Shown here: in pieces, positions 31,111-43,077 of the stretch | Layout: each line of letters starts with the position of its first letter | Position numbering within the stretch: position 1 is the stretch's first letter | Made by a program: the position numbers and the translations under genes | Origin: Pararge aegeria | Lineage: Eukaryota; Arthropoda; Insecta; Lepidoptera; Nymphalidae | DNA length: 64,000 nt | Assembly: GCF_905163445.1 (NCBI RefSeq) | Contig: NC_053184.1 | Span: 7,626,001-7,690,000 of the forward strand | Direction of reading: 5' to 3' | The notes under the pieces: generated by a model | Databases searched by the model: none | The model's input: only the letters and a program-made list of their open reading frames with translations | What the model was told of the DNA's origin: nothing

Positions 31111-31400
31111 CTTGGCGCAACGGTGAGCGTCTTATAAATGGATGGTCCCAGGTATGATCATCGCCAGAGGCAATTTGAGAATTATTTACTTTTGAAGGTC
31201 CTACGATCTCAGGAAGGCTTCTACCACTTTAGCGACAAAGACGCTAACGTGTTAGAAGACTTCCTCTATATAACTGCCATTCCCCCTAAATAATCATACC
31301 CCTAATAACCCAGGTAGCCCACTAAAATCTTGGACAACATCATAAGTTACCACAAGGTGAGATTGCAGTCAAGGGTTAAGTAGTATAATATTAAAAAAAT
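31111..31400 (+). mobile_element. SINE-E, degenerate but nearly full-length
   Basis: 'tccttggcgcaacggtgagc' head, then 'tctaccactttagcgacaaa', 'atacccctaataacccaggt' and 'ggtgagattgcagtcaaggg'. Confidence 0.75.
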
Positions 31401-31669
31401 TCAACAAGTTTTACAGCATAAATTAAAAGATAATATTCAAAATTTCCATTGCCAACCATATGAGAAAAGAACATTGTAGAACCATATCCATTTATAGTAC
31501 ACAATTCACATACTTTTAACTCATTACATTGGATTGAATTACTGCATCGCCTGTCGGAATGATCGAATATAATGCAAAAGTTACATTTGCGATTCTGGTA
31601 TAAAAGTCAACATTTGTCATGGATCAAGCAGCGCTCACAGACTAATAAGAAACGTAGACGAAAGGTCAA

Positions 31670-31795
31670 GGAAAATTTGCTGAGTCTCTACTTCTTCTAC
31701 CTGTATAATCTGTTTTCCAAGCTGGTCTTGGTCACTACAAACAGACATACTGACGTTTCAAAAGTGCTTATAAACTAGGGTTGCATGAAATAAGA
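31670..31795 (+). mobile_element. CR1-like LINE 3' UTR fragment
   Basis: 'tttgctgagtctctacttct', 'ggtcactacaaacagacata', 'ctgacgtttcaaaagtgctt' match the UTR after the coding end at 53.4 kb ('gctgagtttcttgccgg', 'gtcactacaaacagacagac', 'ttgacgtttcaaaatttgct'). Confidence 0.75.
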
Positions 31796-32589
31796 ATTCA
31801 TTAGGCATTCTGTGCTAAGAAGGACAAAGGACAAGATCTCTAATTTTGTCCTTTACTACTTACTTACTTTCTGGAGCATTAGCCAAGAGGCCCAGGATAT
31901 TCGGTTATATGCAATGCCAGTATGATGGCGCTCTAAAAACTCTCAAGTAACCTAAGGGGCCAACTCTGATAGCCATCAATTCGTAAAATTTGCTATTGAA
32001 CTTAATAAATATAATTAAACTTTTAACTCGTCCTTTGCTTGGTTGCCCGGCAAAGATCGCTTTTTACCGATGAGGCCTATTCCTTCCTATTTATACCTTC
32101 GTAATATTATATTATTCTTGTTTTCTTGATATCTATTGGTTATGCTTTGGTGTACAAAAAAGTGTATTTCATAATAACTACACATTCCCTTCAATAGTAT
32201 GGAACCTTCATTTAACCGTTATTTTAATTGGCTTCCTTGGATATATTTTACGTTGCTTATAGTCTACCTTCTGCCTTTAGTCTGAGGGGTTACTGAATAA
32301 GTACGGGTTGCCGGGTTGAACGGGAGGTGTTCCTGCGAATACCGACACCATCAAAGCGCCGCTTCTGATCGAAAGATGGACTCACCATACGTTAGCTTGC
32401 TTACTTGGTAAGTAAAAGTATGGTAGCCATATTCAACACCAGGTTTTTAGGATACACCGATATTTATGCTCAGTTCTATTATTTTCTCTTATTAATGACC
32501 CATATTTTAGATGTTTATAATTACCTACTTCGTTGACTGCTATGTAGATATCGCTTAATGCTAATGATAACACAGCTTAGCCCAGCAGC
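31796..32589. other. Stretch without recognised features
   Basis: No gene or repeat is identified. Confidence 0.45.
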
Positions 32590-32765
32590 ATTATAGAATA
32601 GAATAAAATAGAATAGAAAAACTTTATTGCAACACTACACAATATGAAAAACACAAAGTAAACAGAATTAATACTTAGTGTTAGGGTGCAAAGGCGACCT
32701 TATCAAGAAAAGTGATCTTTTAAAGGCAACCTGAGCGTGCGAAGCCGATAAAAAGGTGAAAAGTG
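32590..32765 (-). mobile_element. LINE 3' end with TCTAT-type tail
   Basis: Plus-strand AGAATAGAATAAAATAGAAT at about 32595-32617 is the reverse of a TTCTAT repeat tail. It is followed by 'actttattgcaacactacac' (reverse AATAAAGT signal) and 'gcaaaggcgaccttatc', a typical lepidopteran LINE 3' UTR. Only one copy in the window. Confidence 0.6.
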
Positions 32766-33483
32766 GATGATACATAAAGTATACTTGAAAAATAAAATAA
32801 ACTTATTTGAATATACATACTTACATAATAACTAAGTACAATAATACCGGTATAAATGTTAAATACTAGAATATATATTAATGCTATTATAAACTTACAG
32901 AGAGAGACGACTGTACCGGTAGAAGGATGAAATCAAAAAATAGCCGGCCCAAACTGGGCTCAAATAGGGAAAAATGTACATCGTTGGAGGACGCCTTACC
33001 CAATCTGGGGTTCTTGTAATAAGCTAACATTTGTAACGATAAATTTAATTTTTGTAAACGAAAACTAAAACACTAACATTAAGCTAGCTTGGGTATGTAA
33101 ATGCATACAGGAAAAGGAAATAAAAGGATTTTTTATATTATTTTATTTTATTATAAACTTACATAATAATCAATTACATAGATACTTAAGTATTTAGCAA
33201 ATTTTAATTTCAATTCGAAATTGGAATTCGGCAGGGAAATTTTTGTAATTTTTGTGTTTTAATAATAAATGTGTGTCATTCCATGTTTCTTATTCCATAC
33301 AGTAAAATTAAAGAAATTTTATTATATTCAGCCGACTATTTTGATTATTTTGATTTTGATAATTTTTAATGTTTTTTTTAGTTATTACATAAATGAATTT
33401 AGTTAAATTAAGATTTGCATGTCATATATTATGACTAAACATGTATACCTACAATGTTTTATGCAAATAAAAGAATTTGAATT
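32766..33483. other. AT-rich stretch without recognised features
   Basis: No gene or repeat is identified. Ends in 'aataaaagaatttgaattta', which may be the 3' tail of an unrelated LINE. Confidence 0.45.
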
Positions 33484-33706
33484 TATGTGACAGTGCTCGT
33501 CCGGGGAAGTACCTACTACCGCAATGCTTATTTCTGCCGCAAAGCGTTATTTTTGCAATGCTGTGTTTCGGTCTGAAGGGCGTGGTTCCCGGTGTAATTA
33601 CAAGCACAGCAGGCTTAACACCTACGCCTCATGATAATTGACGTGCGGCGGCACGTTGCAGGACTGTTTTCTTGTATGCCCTGTGAAGTGTTTCTCTGTT
33701 TATAGG
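33484..33706 (+). mobile_element. LINE 3' end fragment ('cgtccggggaagtacc' family)
   Basis: 'gctcgtccggggaagtacct', 'gcttatttctgccgcaaagc', 'ggcttaacacctacgcctca', 'tgccctgtgaagtgtttctc'. It aligns with 12770-13015 and with the reverse of 53815-54007. Confidence 0.75.
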
Positions 33707-33716
33707 CGATGAATAC

Positions 33717-33982
33717 TTTAAATAAAATAAATAAATATACTACGACAATACACACATCCCCATCCAGTCCCGAAGTAAGCGTAGCTTGTGTTATGGGCAC
33801 TAAGATGACTGTTGAATATTGTTATAAATAATATACATAAATACTTAGAATATACAATATAAACACCTAGACACTGAAAAACATTTATGCTCATCATACA
33901 AACATTTTCCAGTTGTGGGAATCGAACCCACGGCCTTGGACTCAGAAAGCAGGGTCGTTGCAAACTGTGCCAATCAGCCGTC
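33717..33982 (-). mobile_element. SINE-A, full-length
   Basis: Uninterrupted minus-strand copy. B box GGTTCGATTCC near 33920-33930 (reversed), head end GACGGCTGATTGGCAC at 33982. Confidence 0.92.
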
Positions 33983-34465
33983 AAACACCGCAATAGAAGA
34001 TTATACGCTGCTGGTGAAAAAAAATAAAAAATTGCAAAACTGTAAAATAACTAAAATAAGCAGGAATTATCCGAGATATCGGCTTAAGCTGGCAACCACG
34101 TTACTTACGTTCATCTCTCTTTAATTGATGTCGGTTTTTGAGTATACCAATAAGCCGCCTGCTCACATCGTTACCGCACCTCTGTTTAACTGCAATGTAT
34201 GGAATTTGTATTCAATAATTTAACCAGCCGGGTCGGTGTTTTGAGAATGCATCGACGTTTATATTCAAAGTGAATTTATTTGGCTCATAACATAAAATAT
34301 TGTCTCTAAGACTTTCAGGTATGTCATTGTAAACAATTAAATAAGAACAGACTTCAATTGGACAATACTGTATTCTCTTGACTTACATCGTTATCGAAGC
34401 AAGATAAAACCAAAAGTTTGTGTTAACTTAATTGTTTTTCTATAAATTAATTTATAGAAAACACA
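33983..34465. other. AT-rich stretch without recognised features
   Basis: No gene or repeat is identified. Confidence 0.5.
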
Positions 34466-34882
34466 TTCATCATCATCATCATCATCATCAGCCATTGTGC
34501 GTCCACTGCTGAACATAGGCCTCTTTCAAGCAGCGCCAACTTTTCCTATTTTCGGCTTTCCTCATCCAGTCGATGCCTGCCACTTTTCGGAGGTCGTCGC
34601 TCCATCTAGTAGGGGGGCGCCCGACACTCCGTTTACCGACACGCGGTCTCCACTCGAGAACCTTTCGACTCCAACGTCCATCGGTCCTCCGACAAACGTG
34701 ACCAGCCCACTGCCACTTTAGTACGCTAACACGAAAGGCTATGTCAGTTACTTTAGTTCTTTGGCGAATCACTTCGTTACAGATCTTATCCCTCCAAGAA
34801 ATACCAAGCATAGCTCTTTCCATAGCACGCTGAGCGACTTGAAGTTTGTGAATTAGCCTCGCTGTCAGTGTCCACGTAATTA
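34466..34882 (-). pseudogene. RTE-clade LINE: best-preserved C-terminal pol remnant
   Basis: The minus strand reads WTLTARLIHKLQVAQRAMER (from about 34876), then RTKVTDIAFRV, LKWQWAGHVCRRTDGRW, VLEWRPRVGKRSVGRPPTRW, and ends in YVQQWTHNG with a stop at 34488. This is the standard end of lepidopteran RTE polymerases. The frame is open for about 130 codons. Upstream, the part expected to encode TYGxET is deleted and a stop follows, so the copy is 5'-truncated. The tail is (ATG/CAT)n at 34466-34490, immediately behind the stop codon. The open frame suggests it is the youngest RTE insertion here. Confidence 0.9.
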
Positions 34883-35474
34883 CATTACTGTAAAATTAAT
34901 TGTTTTAATAATACAATAACTCTTTTTTTCATAAAATTGAGTACCTTAGTCACAAATAAAAAATAATAACCAAGTAAACAACTGAATATTAGTTTAAGTA
35001 ATATTAATCCTTTTGTAGGAAGATGCGACAATATCTTAAAACTTCATAAGTCGAAAATCACCTGTCACTATAAAGAGGTCAGTTAATTAAATTTTCGTAT
35101 GCGAGCCGAATTTTCGTTAACAGTGAGATTTCTTCGACGTTTTGTAAATAAGATGGGGGGTGTAACATCCGTGTTCGGTTCACCTGCGTCCGGCGGTGTT
35201 TGGACCACACCACGGAGTAATAAATAAATGCAGATCGCTATATCAATTATTGTATCAGAAACAAATGCGAACTTGTAATTAAAAAAACGTATGTAGGATC
35301 TATAATACCCTATAAATAATTGTAAGAACAGCGCAGTTTAGTTGGCTTGGAAAGCCATTTTTAGATTTCAATGTAATAAAATAATCATTCTACGTAACAA
35401 TGAGGATTCCGTAGTATACCTACCTAATTTAGCATTCATTTATTTATAGTGGGCATATTTTATGGCGCTGAAAA
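34883..35474. other. AT-rich stretch without recognised features
   Basis: No gene or repeat is identified. A short GC-richer patch lies at 35180-35215. Confidence 0.45.
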
Positions 35475-35857
35475 GTGTCCGCTTACGGATGGACTGATCC
35501 AAAAATTTAAGATCACTGAACGAGCTATTAACTATGTTGGGAGTTTCCCTTAAGAATTGAGTTAGAAAAGAAGAAATCCGTAGGAGAACCACAGTTACTG
35601 ATATATCCCAAACTATCAGCAAGTTGAAATGGCAATGGGCAGGCCATGCTTGTCGTCGGTGCGATGACAGTTAGATCAGAAAAGTTCTAGAGTGGAGACA
35701 AGAACCAAGCGTAGTGTGGGACGCCCACCATCACGATGGCCCAACGACATAAGGAGAGTGTCTAGGAGTGGGTGGACGAGGGTGGCTAGACCGGGTATTG
35801 TGGCGATTGTTGGGAAAGGCCTATGATTAGCAGTGGAAATGATGATGATGATGATAT
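35475..35857 (+). pseudogene. RTE-clade LINE: decayed C-terminal remnant with (GAT)n tail
   Basis: 'gaagaaatccgtaggagaac', 'cagttactgatatatcccaa', 'agttgaaatggcaatgggca' and 'aggcctatgattagcagtgg' align with the RTE end. It carries several indels, including loss of the RPPTRW region's frame. The tail at about 35839-35857 is GAT repeats. Confidence 0.8.
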
Positions 35858-36459
35858 TTTTAAAGAGCTTTCAAACGTCAAGAAAACCTATTTCAATCTA
35901 ACTACCGCTATCTGTTACCTGTTCGGAAGGCAAATTGTCATAATCTCGTATCCAGACATTGATGTGGCGATTTATGTGGCAGCAAAAATTTCATTATGTT
36001 TCGTGTAAACTAAAGCAGCTTTTAAGCAAACTTTTGCACAGTAATCCCAAAAGATTTAAGCCTCTATAAATGCAATACACACACACACATTAAAATCTCT
36101 ATGCCGAGTTCTTACTACCAGTCTTAGTTTAGTTTAGTCATTAATTCAACAGACTTACCGCAATTATTTTCGAAATAAAAAGTTATTCACGTTCAGAAAC
36201 CATATAAATACGAATTAACATATACCTTAGGTAAAGTTTCACGATTTACATGAATGGACATTTGGACACTGTGCCAAGATTTTGCTTAGTCCAAGGGGAG
36301 TGCCTTGATTGTTTTCGAAATACACCTGTATCCGCTGACGGGTATGCACTGCCAGATTTATACCAACGAGTAAAAAAAGTATTTTGTATATCAAGAGTCT
36401 ATGTGAGATGCAGCTAAGTTTCAGACCTTTTACTAGACCTTGGTTTAATATATGTTTTA
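35858..36459. other. AT-rich stretch without recognised features
   Basis: No gene or repeat is identified. A short (AC)n tract lies at 36079-36088. Confidence 0.5.
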
Positions 36460-36650
36460 ATAGCTGTTGCCTGTGTCGTACAGTTTTTTTACAAATCCCG
36501 TGAGAACCGTTTGTTTTTCTGGGATATAAACCTTTTGTTACTCCCCGTCCTTTCTACTAATTCTATGCCAAAAAATAATTTAATTAGTTGCTGATTTAGG
36601 GCGTGGAAGGACAAACCAACACTCTTTCGCATTTATAATATTAGTAAGGA
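36460..36650 (-). mobile_element. Short Helitron
   Basis: On the minus strand: TCCTTACTAATATTATAAAT start at 36650 after A, and end 'cacaggcaacag' then CTAT (CTAG altered) at 36460. 191 bp. Confidence 0.7.
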
Positions 36651-37464
36651 TTATTTTTGTCGCATTGTCGATTGTCGAGGTCTTAGGTTCGATAAACGGA
36701 TCAGGCCAGGAATTGAAACGTATTCAATTTACTATTAAAAGTTCTTAGTTATTAGAATCGGAATTAGACAGTTAGCAAGGTCCATTCCAGTACTTCGAAG
36801 ATATGTACTGTATCTTTTATAATATTATATGTTTGACGCTTCAAAATAATCTGTAATAGATGGAGAAATAGTTTTTTGTTTTGACGTCCAAAGATAACAA
36901 TAATTCTTATCCAAAATCTTCAGATCAAATAATGTTATATATATAAATAGTTAATCAAGCCCATCTTATCGTCAGGGTAGGGACAGTAAAATACAACTTA
37001 AATAAAACTATACCATATATATATCATATAAATGAACGATACTTTTAAAATAACAAGTTCCAGCTACCATGGGAACCTTTTCTAATAATAAATAGACTCA
37101 GTTTACGATGAAAATCAATTTATACAACATTCTTACTCGGGGCTGTATTGCTATCCATCAATCAAGGCACTCCGTAAAATTTTAATGTTCATTCCATCTC
37201 TTTCCAAAACCGAATGTAGAAAAGAGATACAGTACAAATAATTTCAACCCTACTAACCGAATATGATTTTATGCCCCCTTATTCACACAGAAGCCTTCGG
37301 GCTGTAAGTCATTTTAGCATTAAGAATATGAATAATATTTTTGAGTTTTAGGGTCATCTAGGGTCCGCTGTCCGTTCATCTATCATGCACCTTTATAGAT
37401 AGTTGATAGCTGCCACGCAAATACAAAAAAAGTATTATGCTGTATAGGCAGTGCGTTAATACCC
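36651..37464. other. AT-rich stretch without recognised features
   Basis: A B-box-like 'taggttcgataaacggatca' near 36685 may be a SINE scrap. Nothing else is recognised. Confidence 0.4.
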
Positions 37465-37733
37465 TATTCACCATGATTACCCACCCAATACAGGTAAAAA
37501 GTCTCCTTTCCAAATCCGACCAAAGGGTTTAAGATGTAGTGCTGACCGAGTATTGGTAGACTTCACATGCCCCTGAGAGATTTTAGAGAACTCTCAGGCA
37601 AATAGGTGTTTCACGTTGAAGCTAATGATATTTAATTGCCTAAAATGCACATAACTCCTAAAATTTGGAGATGTGCCTGGAATTGAACTTGGTCACCCCG
37701 AAAGGGAAGCTGAAGCCTTACCCTAGCTAACGC
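37465..37733 (-). mobile_element. SINE-B copy
   Basis: Reverse of the SINE-B body ('attggtagacttcacatgcc', 'agaactctcaggcaaatagg') and head with 'ggtcaccccgaaagggaagc' at about 37691-37710. Complete except for part of the middle. Confidence 0.8.
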
Positions 37734-38702
37734 ATCTTAACACCTGATTAGTAAAAATTTACCAAAAAATTTTCATCAACTATTCAACGCAATATATTCC
37801 TTATTAATTTAACAAAATGTATTCCAACCCACCGCGTTGCATCGCCTGCACTTCTCTATCGTTGTATATTTACTAGATAAATAATTTAACATTTCAAAAG
37901 TGTTTATAAACTAAGCCTTTTTAAAATAAATGAATTTTTAAGTGTTTTGAAAAACATATCATACGAAACCTATTGGAATTTTTTATAACAAATCTTCCTA
38001 TTACTAAAGGCAAGAGCATACTTTGCTACTGCCGCTTTATTTTACTCTACGCGTCTTATTTGATTAGGTTCTGTCACATACTCGTATATAGCGGTATAGG
38101 GAATGTTCATATTGCTATTATGACTGTCTCTAGATAAATGGAAACTAATAAATACTCCAACGGAATATTAAGTGACAGATATATTATGATTTGTTTATGT
38201 AAATTGCAATAATGTAGGTAAAATTTGAATAACTTAAACGGTTATTTATTTGAAATCTAATAAATACTTACCTACCTCAAAGAAATATGAAAAATTGGAA
38301 ATAAAAATGTATAAAATTAACTCGAAAACAGTAAACGACCAGTTAATACGTACGTACTAATTTTAAACACGTCGATAAATGGCATATTTAAAATTAGCTT
38401 TAAAAGTAACACGGTAAAGGAGGTGGTTTCGTTTATTAGTTTTATTTAAACGATATGAATATAACGTAAATCATAAGGTAGTCAGCATATGACAGACATG
38501 ACAATTATGCGAATGATATGTAAACAAAAATTACATATGCCAAAGTATATGCAATTAGTGTCACGTGTTTGAACTACAGCACCTAGTCATTTTTTATCTA
38601 CTTTGTGCACACATCGTTTTTCAAATATTAATAAACTATCCTAGATTCGTATTGATGGAAGTTATTTACCCCGCTAAGTTTATTGTGGGCTCTTCTTATA
38701 CC
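37734..38702. other. AT-rich stretch with small LINE scraps
   Basis: 'aacatttcaaaagtgtttat' near 37889 resembles the CR1-like 3' UTR. 'aagtttattgtgggctcttc' at about 38676-38695 resembles the (TTGACT)n LINE end. No gene is seen. Confidence 0.4.
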
Positions 38703-39149
38703 CTCCTAGCTTCATGACGTAGTATAAAACAAAGTCGATCCCGCTCTGGTACCCACGCTTAGATCTTTTAAACTACGCGACGGATTTTAATGCAGTTTTT
38801 AGCAATCGATAGAGTTATTCAAGAGGTTTATATGAAGTAAACATGCATATTATAGACAAGAAAAGCCAAGAAATTTTAAGATTTGTAATTTGATTCAACA
38901 ACAAACTTAGTTTTTGCCTATTTTTCATAACCTTGCGAGATTAATTAAAACAAGGTACTACAGAATTGTTTATCTTAAAAATATTAATAAAAGAGTCTGC
39001 GATGGTATATGTTTATCGCCAAAGGACAACACTTACACACAGTAACCATTTCTAGGTTTGATATTTTACAAACAATTACAATTTTAAGAAATCACCACAT
39101 TATATTGGTATCTACATTGCAGCCGTGCTAAGCCGGGGCGAGTCGCTAG
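38703..39149 (+). mobile_element. Probable Helitron
   Basis: Contains 'tagcttcatgacgtagtata', 'actacgcgacggattttaat' and 'attcaagaggtttatatga', phrases common to a lepidopteran Helitron family, and ends 'agccggggcgagtcg' then CTAG at 39146-39149 before T. The 5' end is not clear. Confidence 0.6.
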
Positions 39150-39396
39150 TTAATTGTAAGTTCACGAATGTAGTTGTCACCGACAGCATCATAATAATGT
39201 AAGCTGTATGAAGATTTCAATGTAAACATGGACGCTTGATAAGGGGCTGTGAAGTGCACATAAAAGAAGAATTTTTGAATTTGAATTATTTGCCTATAGC
39301 CACTTTAGGTTCGCGATCGTAAAGCTAAGCTAGTAACTACGTAACAGTTCTTCAATGGACTTCTTCGTTCGGGTATATACTCCAAGCGGAAGTGTG

Positions 39397-39672
39397 TCGC
39401 GACAGCCTAATGTTTAGGACCTCGGCCTCTCTTTCGAGGGGGCTGAGTTGTATATCAATTTTTTTTCACTCTATGGAATTTGGTTTAACTTGCTTTAGCG
39501 GTGTAGGAAAACATCGTGAGGAAAACTTCACGCCTCAGAATTCTGCATAATGTCCTCGAAGGGGTGTGAAGTCTACCAACCTGGTATAGCAAATCTTGGC
39601 CAGCACGTTGGACTACGGCATAAACCTTTCTTATTCTGAGAGGAAGCCCGTGTCCTGTAGTTAGCTGCTTAT
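39397..39672 (+). mobile_element. SINE-B, full-length but diverged
   Basis: 'gcgacagcctaatgtttagg' head, 'ttaacttgctttagcggtgt', 'gaaaacatcgtgaggaaaac', 'ttggccagcacgttggacta', 'gcccgtgtcctgtagttagc'. The B box is not recognisable. Confidence 0.8.
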
Positions 39673-39837
39673 GGGTAAATAATAATGATATCATAATGAC
39701 TCTGAGCAAAACTGTCTCCATAGTCTTATAATACAAGTTTAGTCGCCATTTATAAAAGAGGCCGATGTTATAACACTAGACAAATAAAATCTTATGAACG
39801 TAATGAAATAGTTGAAAAACAAAAACTCAATTATATC

Positions 39838-40017
39838 CAAAGTCAAAGTCAAGGTCAAAAATATATTTATACAAGTAGGCCCATAGGTGGCACTTTTGAT
39901 GCTTAAATAAGAATTACACGGTAGGTAACCACATTCGTAAACTTAAAACTAAAGCTACGAGGGTTCCAAACGCGTCCTGATCTAAGAAGAAACCCACAAC
40001 AAACTTAGCCCGGTGTT
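39838..40017 (-). mobile_element. LINE 3' end with (TTGACT)n tail
   Basis: AGTCAA units at 39842-39855, then 'tatttatacaagtaggccca', 'taggtggcacttttgatgc', 'acgagggttccaaacgcgtc'. More complete than the 28.2-kb copy. Confidence 0.85.
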
Positions 40018-40671
40018 TTTTTTGTTGTCACCATATCACAATGTCATTTAAAATTATTAGAAGAGCAACCTGGTTAGATCAATAATTCACACCAAAGCTT
40101 AATTATCGATTACGTAGTCCTTTATACTATAATATGACTTTTCTATAAGCTTACGTTTAATACAAACTTTTAACTTTTTAAGAGACATCTCCTCCTTGAA
40201 ACGGTGGTCGAAATGACAACAGCAATTACCTTTACAGGTAAGTTTATATTATAATGAAACGTTTACACCAGTCACTAATTATTCAATTTGTTTTAACTAG
40301 GTAACTACGTTATTTCCCGGTGGGTTTATATTGTACATAATTCATACACGTAATTATTTTATAGTACCTAATTATATGTGCATAAATGGTTATTGTTGGT
40401 TACTGATAAAAATAAACTAATTTAACAACCTAAAGCCTATTTATATATATGATTTATACAAAAATGTTTCCATTCCATTATTCGTGGATCTATTTAGTTA
40501 ATAAATAATAGTAGTAATCTAGTCGATGGAATAATCTAAATGCTTGTATTAATCTAGCTCTTACCGACACTTATTTTACTAGAATAAAACCGTTGAGATG
40601 TTCTCAAAAATGCCCTAACTATTATGGATTGAGTAACTAGTATTTGCTTATTAATTGTTGCTGGGCACATG
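40018..40671. other. AT-rich stretch without recognised features
   Basis: No gene or repeat is identified. Confidence 0.5.
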
Positions 40672-40745
40672 TCTTCTCTCTCAAAGGTGACAGAATTTTA
40701 GAGCATGTAACTACCGCTTTGCTCCAATTCGGGTTGGCGGGCTTT
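40672..40745 (+). mobile_element. Family G fragment
   Basis: 'cttctctctcaaaggtgac', 'agaattttagagcatg', 'gctccaattcgggttggcgg', 'gctttaac', matching 42955-43062. Confidence 0.55.
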
Positions 40746-40769
40746 AACGATTATTAACCCATGTCAATC

Positions 40770-41001
40770 ATCCGTAGCCTATAACAGTCCACTGCTGGAC
40801 CTTAGGCCACTTCCAAAGAGATGGTTTGGTCATGATCACCGACACGCTGGGCAGCAAGTTGGTGATCGCTGTAAGCTGTAGTAGTATCACAGAGAATGCT
40901 GCTGCCCATTCTCCGTTATAGTCCCTATGTCTACTTGTACAACAACCGCGGGAAGATAAGGGTGGTGACAACTATATTCTGATCTGCCATCGCCACGCGG
41001 C
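40770..41001 (-). mobile_element. SINE-C, full-length
   Basis: Reverse of SINE-C from 'tagcctataacagtccactg' to 'ctgatctgccatcgccacgc'. Frames across it are accidental. Confidence 0.85.
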
Positions 41002-41032
41002 TTAACAAGTGCCCCCTTTACTTCAATCTCTT

Positions 41033-41510
41033 CACCTTATGGTAAGCGGTAATGTAGTTTTAGATGGTAGCTGGCTAACCTATTACGTCTATGTTAGTTA
41101 AGTATAACACATACCCCTAATGGGTTTCAACACAGAATCGTACCGGGACGCTGAACCGCCGGTGGGGTGGTAGCCGGGTTAGGGGTTGAGCCGAAGCCTC
41201 CCACCAGACCAGAGCACAGACAATTATTATGAATATATTGGATAGAAGATCCTTTTTTGCTGAGGATGCTCCTGTTTTGGAGCAATACGTGCGTAGAGGG
41301 TACATTGCCGAAGATCTGTTTGGTGTGAAGTATAAAGATTGAAGAAATTATAAGTTGTACCATACAGATACTCCTTCTTTACGCGGAGTATAGAAAATTA
41401 AGTGTACATTTCATAATATTCAGAACATCATAATTTCCAAAATTGCCTATGGGATCAAATCCCTGACTTCTAACTCATAAACCACAGCGCTCACCGCTGC
41501 ACCAGTGAGG
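41033..41510 (-). mobile_element. SINE-E, split by Element D
   Basis: 41033-41229 is the body ('ggtaagcggtaatgtagttt' to 'ctcccaccagaccagagcac'), and 41418-41510 is the rest of the linker and the tRNA-like head ('caccgctgcaccagtgagg'). Element D lies between them. The flanks CAGACAATTAT and CAGAACATCAT may be a decayed target duplication. Confidence 0.75.
41231..41417 (+). mobile_element. Element D (hammerhead family), third plus-oriented copy
   Basis: CTGAGGA at 41260-41266 and stem II GCTCC/GGAGC are kept, but GAAA has become AATA. Then 'cgtgcgtagagggtacattg', 'ccgaagatctgtttggtgtg' and 'cgcggagtatagaaaattaa' follow to 'ttcataat'. It includes the segment that the 22.8-kb copy lacks. The ribozyme is probably dead. 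Confidence 0.85.
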
Positions 41511-42954
41511 TTTATATAATTTTGTTATTATAAAGTAATTAAGAAAAAAAAAAATTGTACAACATCGTTTTTGTTTCAGGATGTGCCCGGATTCAAGTCC
41601 CGCCACCCAATGCTTTGAAGAATGGGTTTTTTTCTTAAAAATATGATTTATATGGACTCCCGCTATTCTTGTTTACGAAGTGTTTGCCGAACAAAGCGGT
41701 TAGATCAATATCGCCCTACATAAATGCGTTCAGCATGATGCGAGAATTTTGACACCAAACACTGCCGATAACATCTAAAAACGCCTAATGTTTTAAACAA
41801 ACTCCTTTATGTGAGCTAACTTAATTTTGTGAGAATAAAAGACGTCATATTTCTTTATGGGTTTTTTATCGTTACCATTTTGTTTCTCTAAATAGAAGCA
41901 CTTTAGTAGCGTCCGTGAGTTAACAGAAAGAAAAATTTAATTCAATAAAAAAGTAAATGAATTCATCATCTAAAGAGTTTTTTACAACGTACATACGTGG
42001 AAGGATATTTTTAATCATTTCAAAGATACCAATAGTTTGATATCTTCGGAACTTATTTAAAACATTTTCGCAAGACTTGTAAGTGATTTTGTAGTGTCTT
42101 CTTATCTGTAGACCTTTCGGTAGGTTATTTATCATACAATGTACGTTACATCGCAGGTAATATTAATTTAAAGAAAAAACAATTTTGCGATAGCGCCAGA
42201 GACTTGTTTAAAAACTCAAAACAAAACTGCAAGAGGGTCCAATTAGTCATGCATACTTTACTATGATCGAAGTGTTTTATTTGGCATGCAGCTTATGCAA
42301 ATGCACGATAAAATACCCACTTTTAGACTGACGCGCGACACAGCACAGGTGCTCTTATAATAAACATAAACGTTATGATTTCTTGAGCGAGGTGTAGAAA
42401 GGTGATCAACATTTAGATGGAAAAAAAAGTATTTAATGGAGGTGTTTTTAAGTTTTGATGAAGAGTAGAACAATTTATTGTCTCATGCCTGACTGTTTCA
42501 GATTTGTTGCTCTATTTAGTGATAGAGTATTATTTATTATATTAAAATAAGCGTGGGCTAGATGGAAGACAAGGTATTCGGTAAATAACTTTTTATCTCG
42601 TGTACGCAATGGTTTCAACAGCAAATATTGTGAGACGGTCATTTTTCATGTCAAAATTGGCACTTTTAGGAAATTTATTATGGCAAAATAGTTTTATAAG
42701 CTTTAAAGTGTTTTTATTTCTTTTTTGTTTTAATTGAATATTTTTTTGTATAATTTTCGCTTGGTAGGTACTTATTCCTAAGCAATTATGGTTAATGTTA
42801 TCGTATATGTATAGCGTAGTGGTGGAAACTTCATTGGTTTATGTGATATAAAAATACGGCATTACTTTTATGTGTTATAGTACTATTTGTTTTCCTTGAA
42901 AAGCTAATAAATAATTAAATAAAGTCCCACGCTATTGTTTTTACAAAATCAGTT
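41511..42954. other. Unique AT-rich stretch
   Basis: No gene or repeat is recognised in about 1.4 kb. Confidence 0.5.
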
Positions 42955-43062
42955 ATGAGCATGCTCTCCATTTTAGGAGAGAGATATAGAGCTAGCACTC
43001 AAGTTATTTTACTTTGGGTTGGCGCGCTTTGATAACAATCTGCAACACTTAATTACCTATCA
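42955..43062 (+). mobile_element. Family G fragment
   Basis: 'catgctctccattttaggag', 'agagatatagagctagcac', 'gggttggcgcgctttgat'. As at 40.7 kb, a SINE-C follows immediately. Confidence 0.55.
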
Positions 43063-43077
43063 TTATCATTGGGTTGT

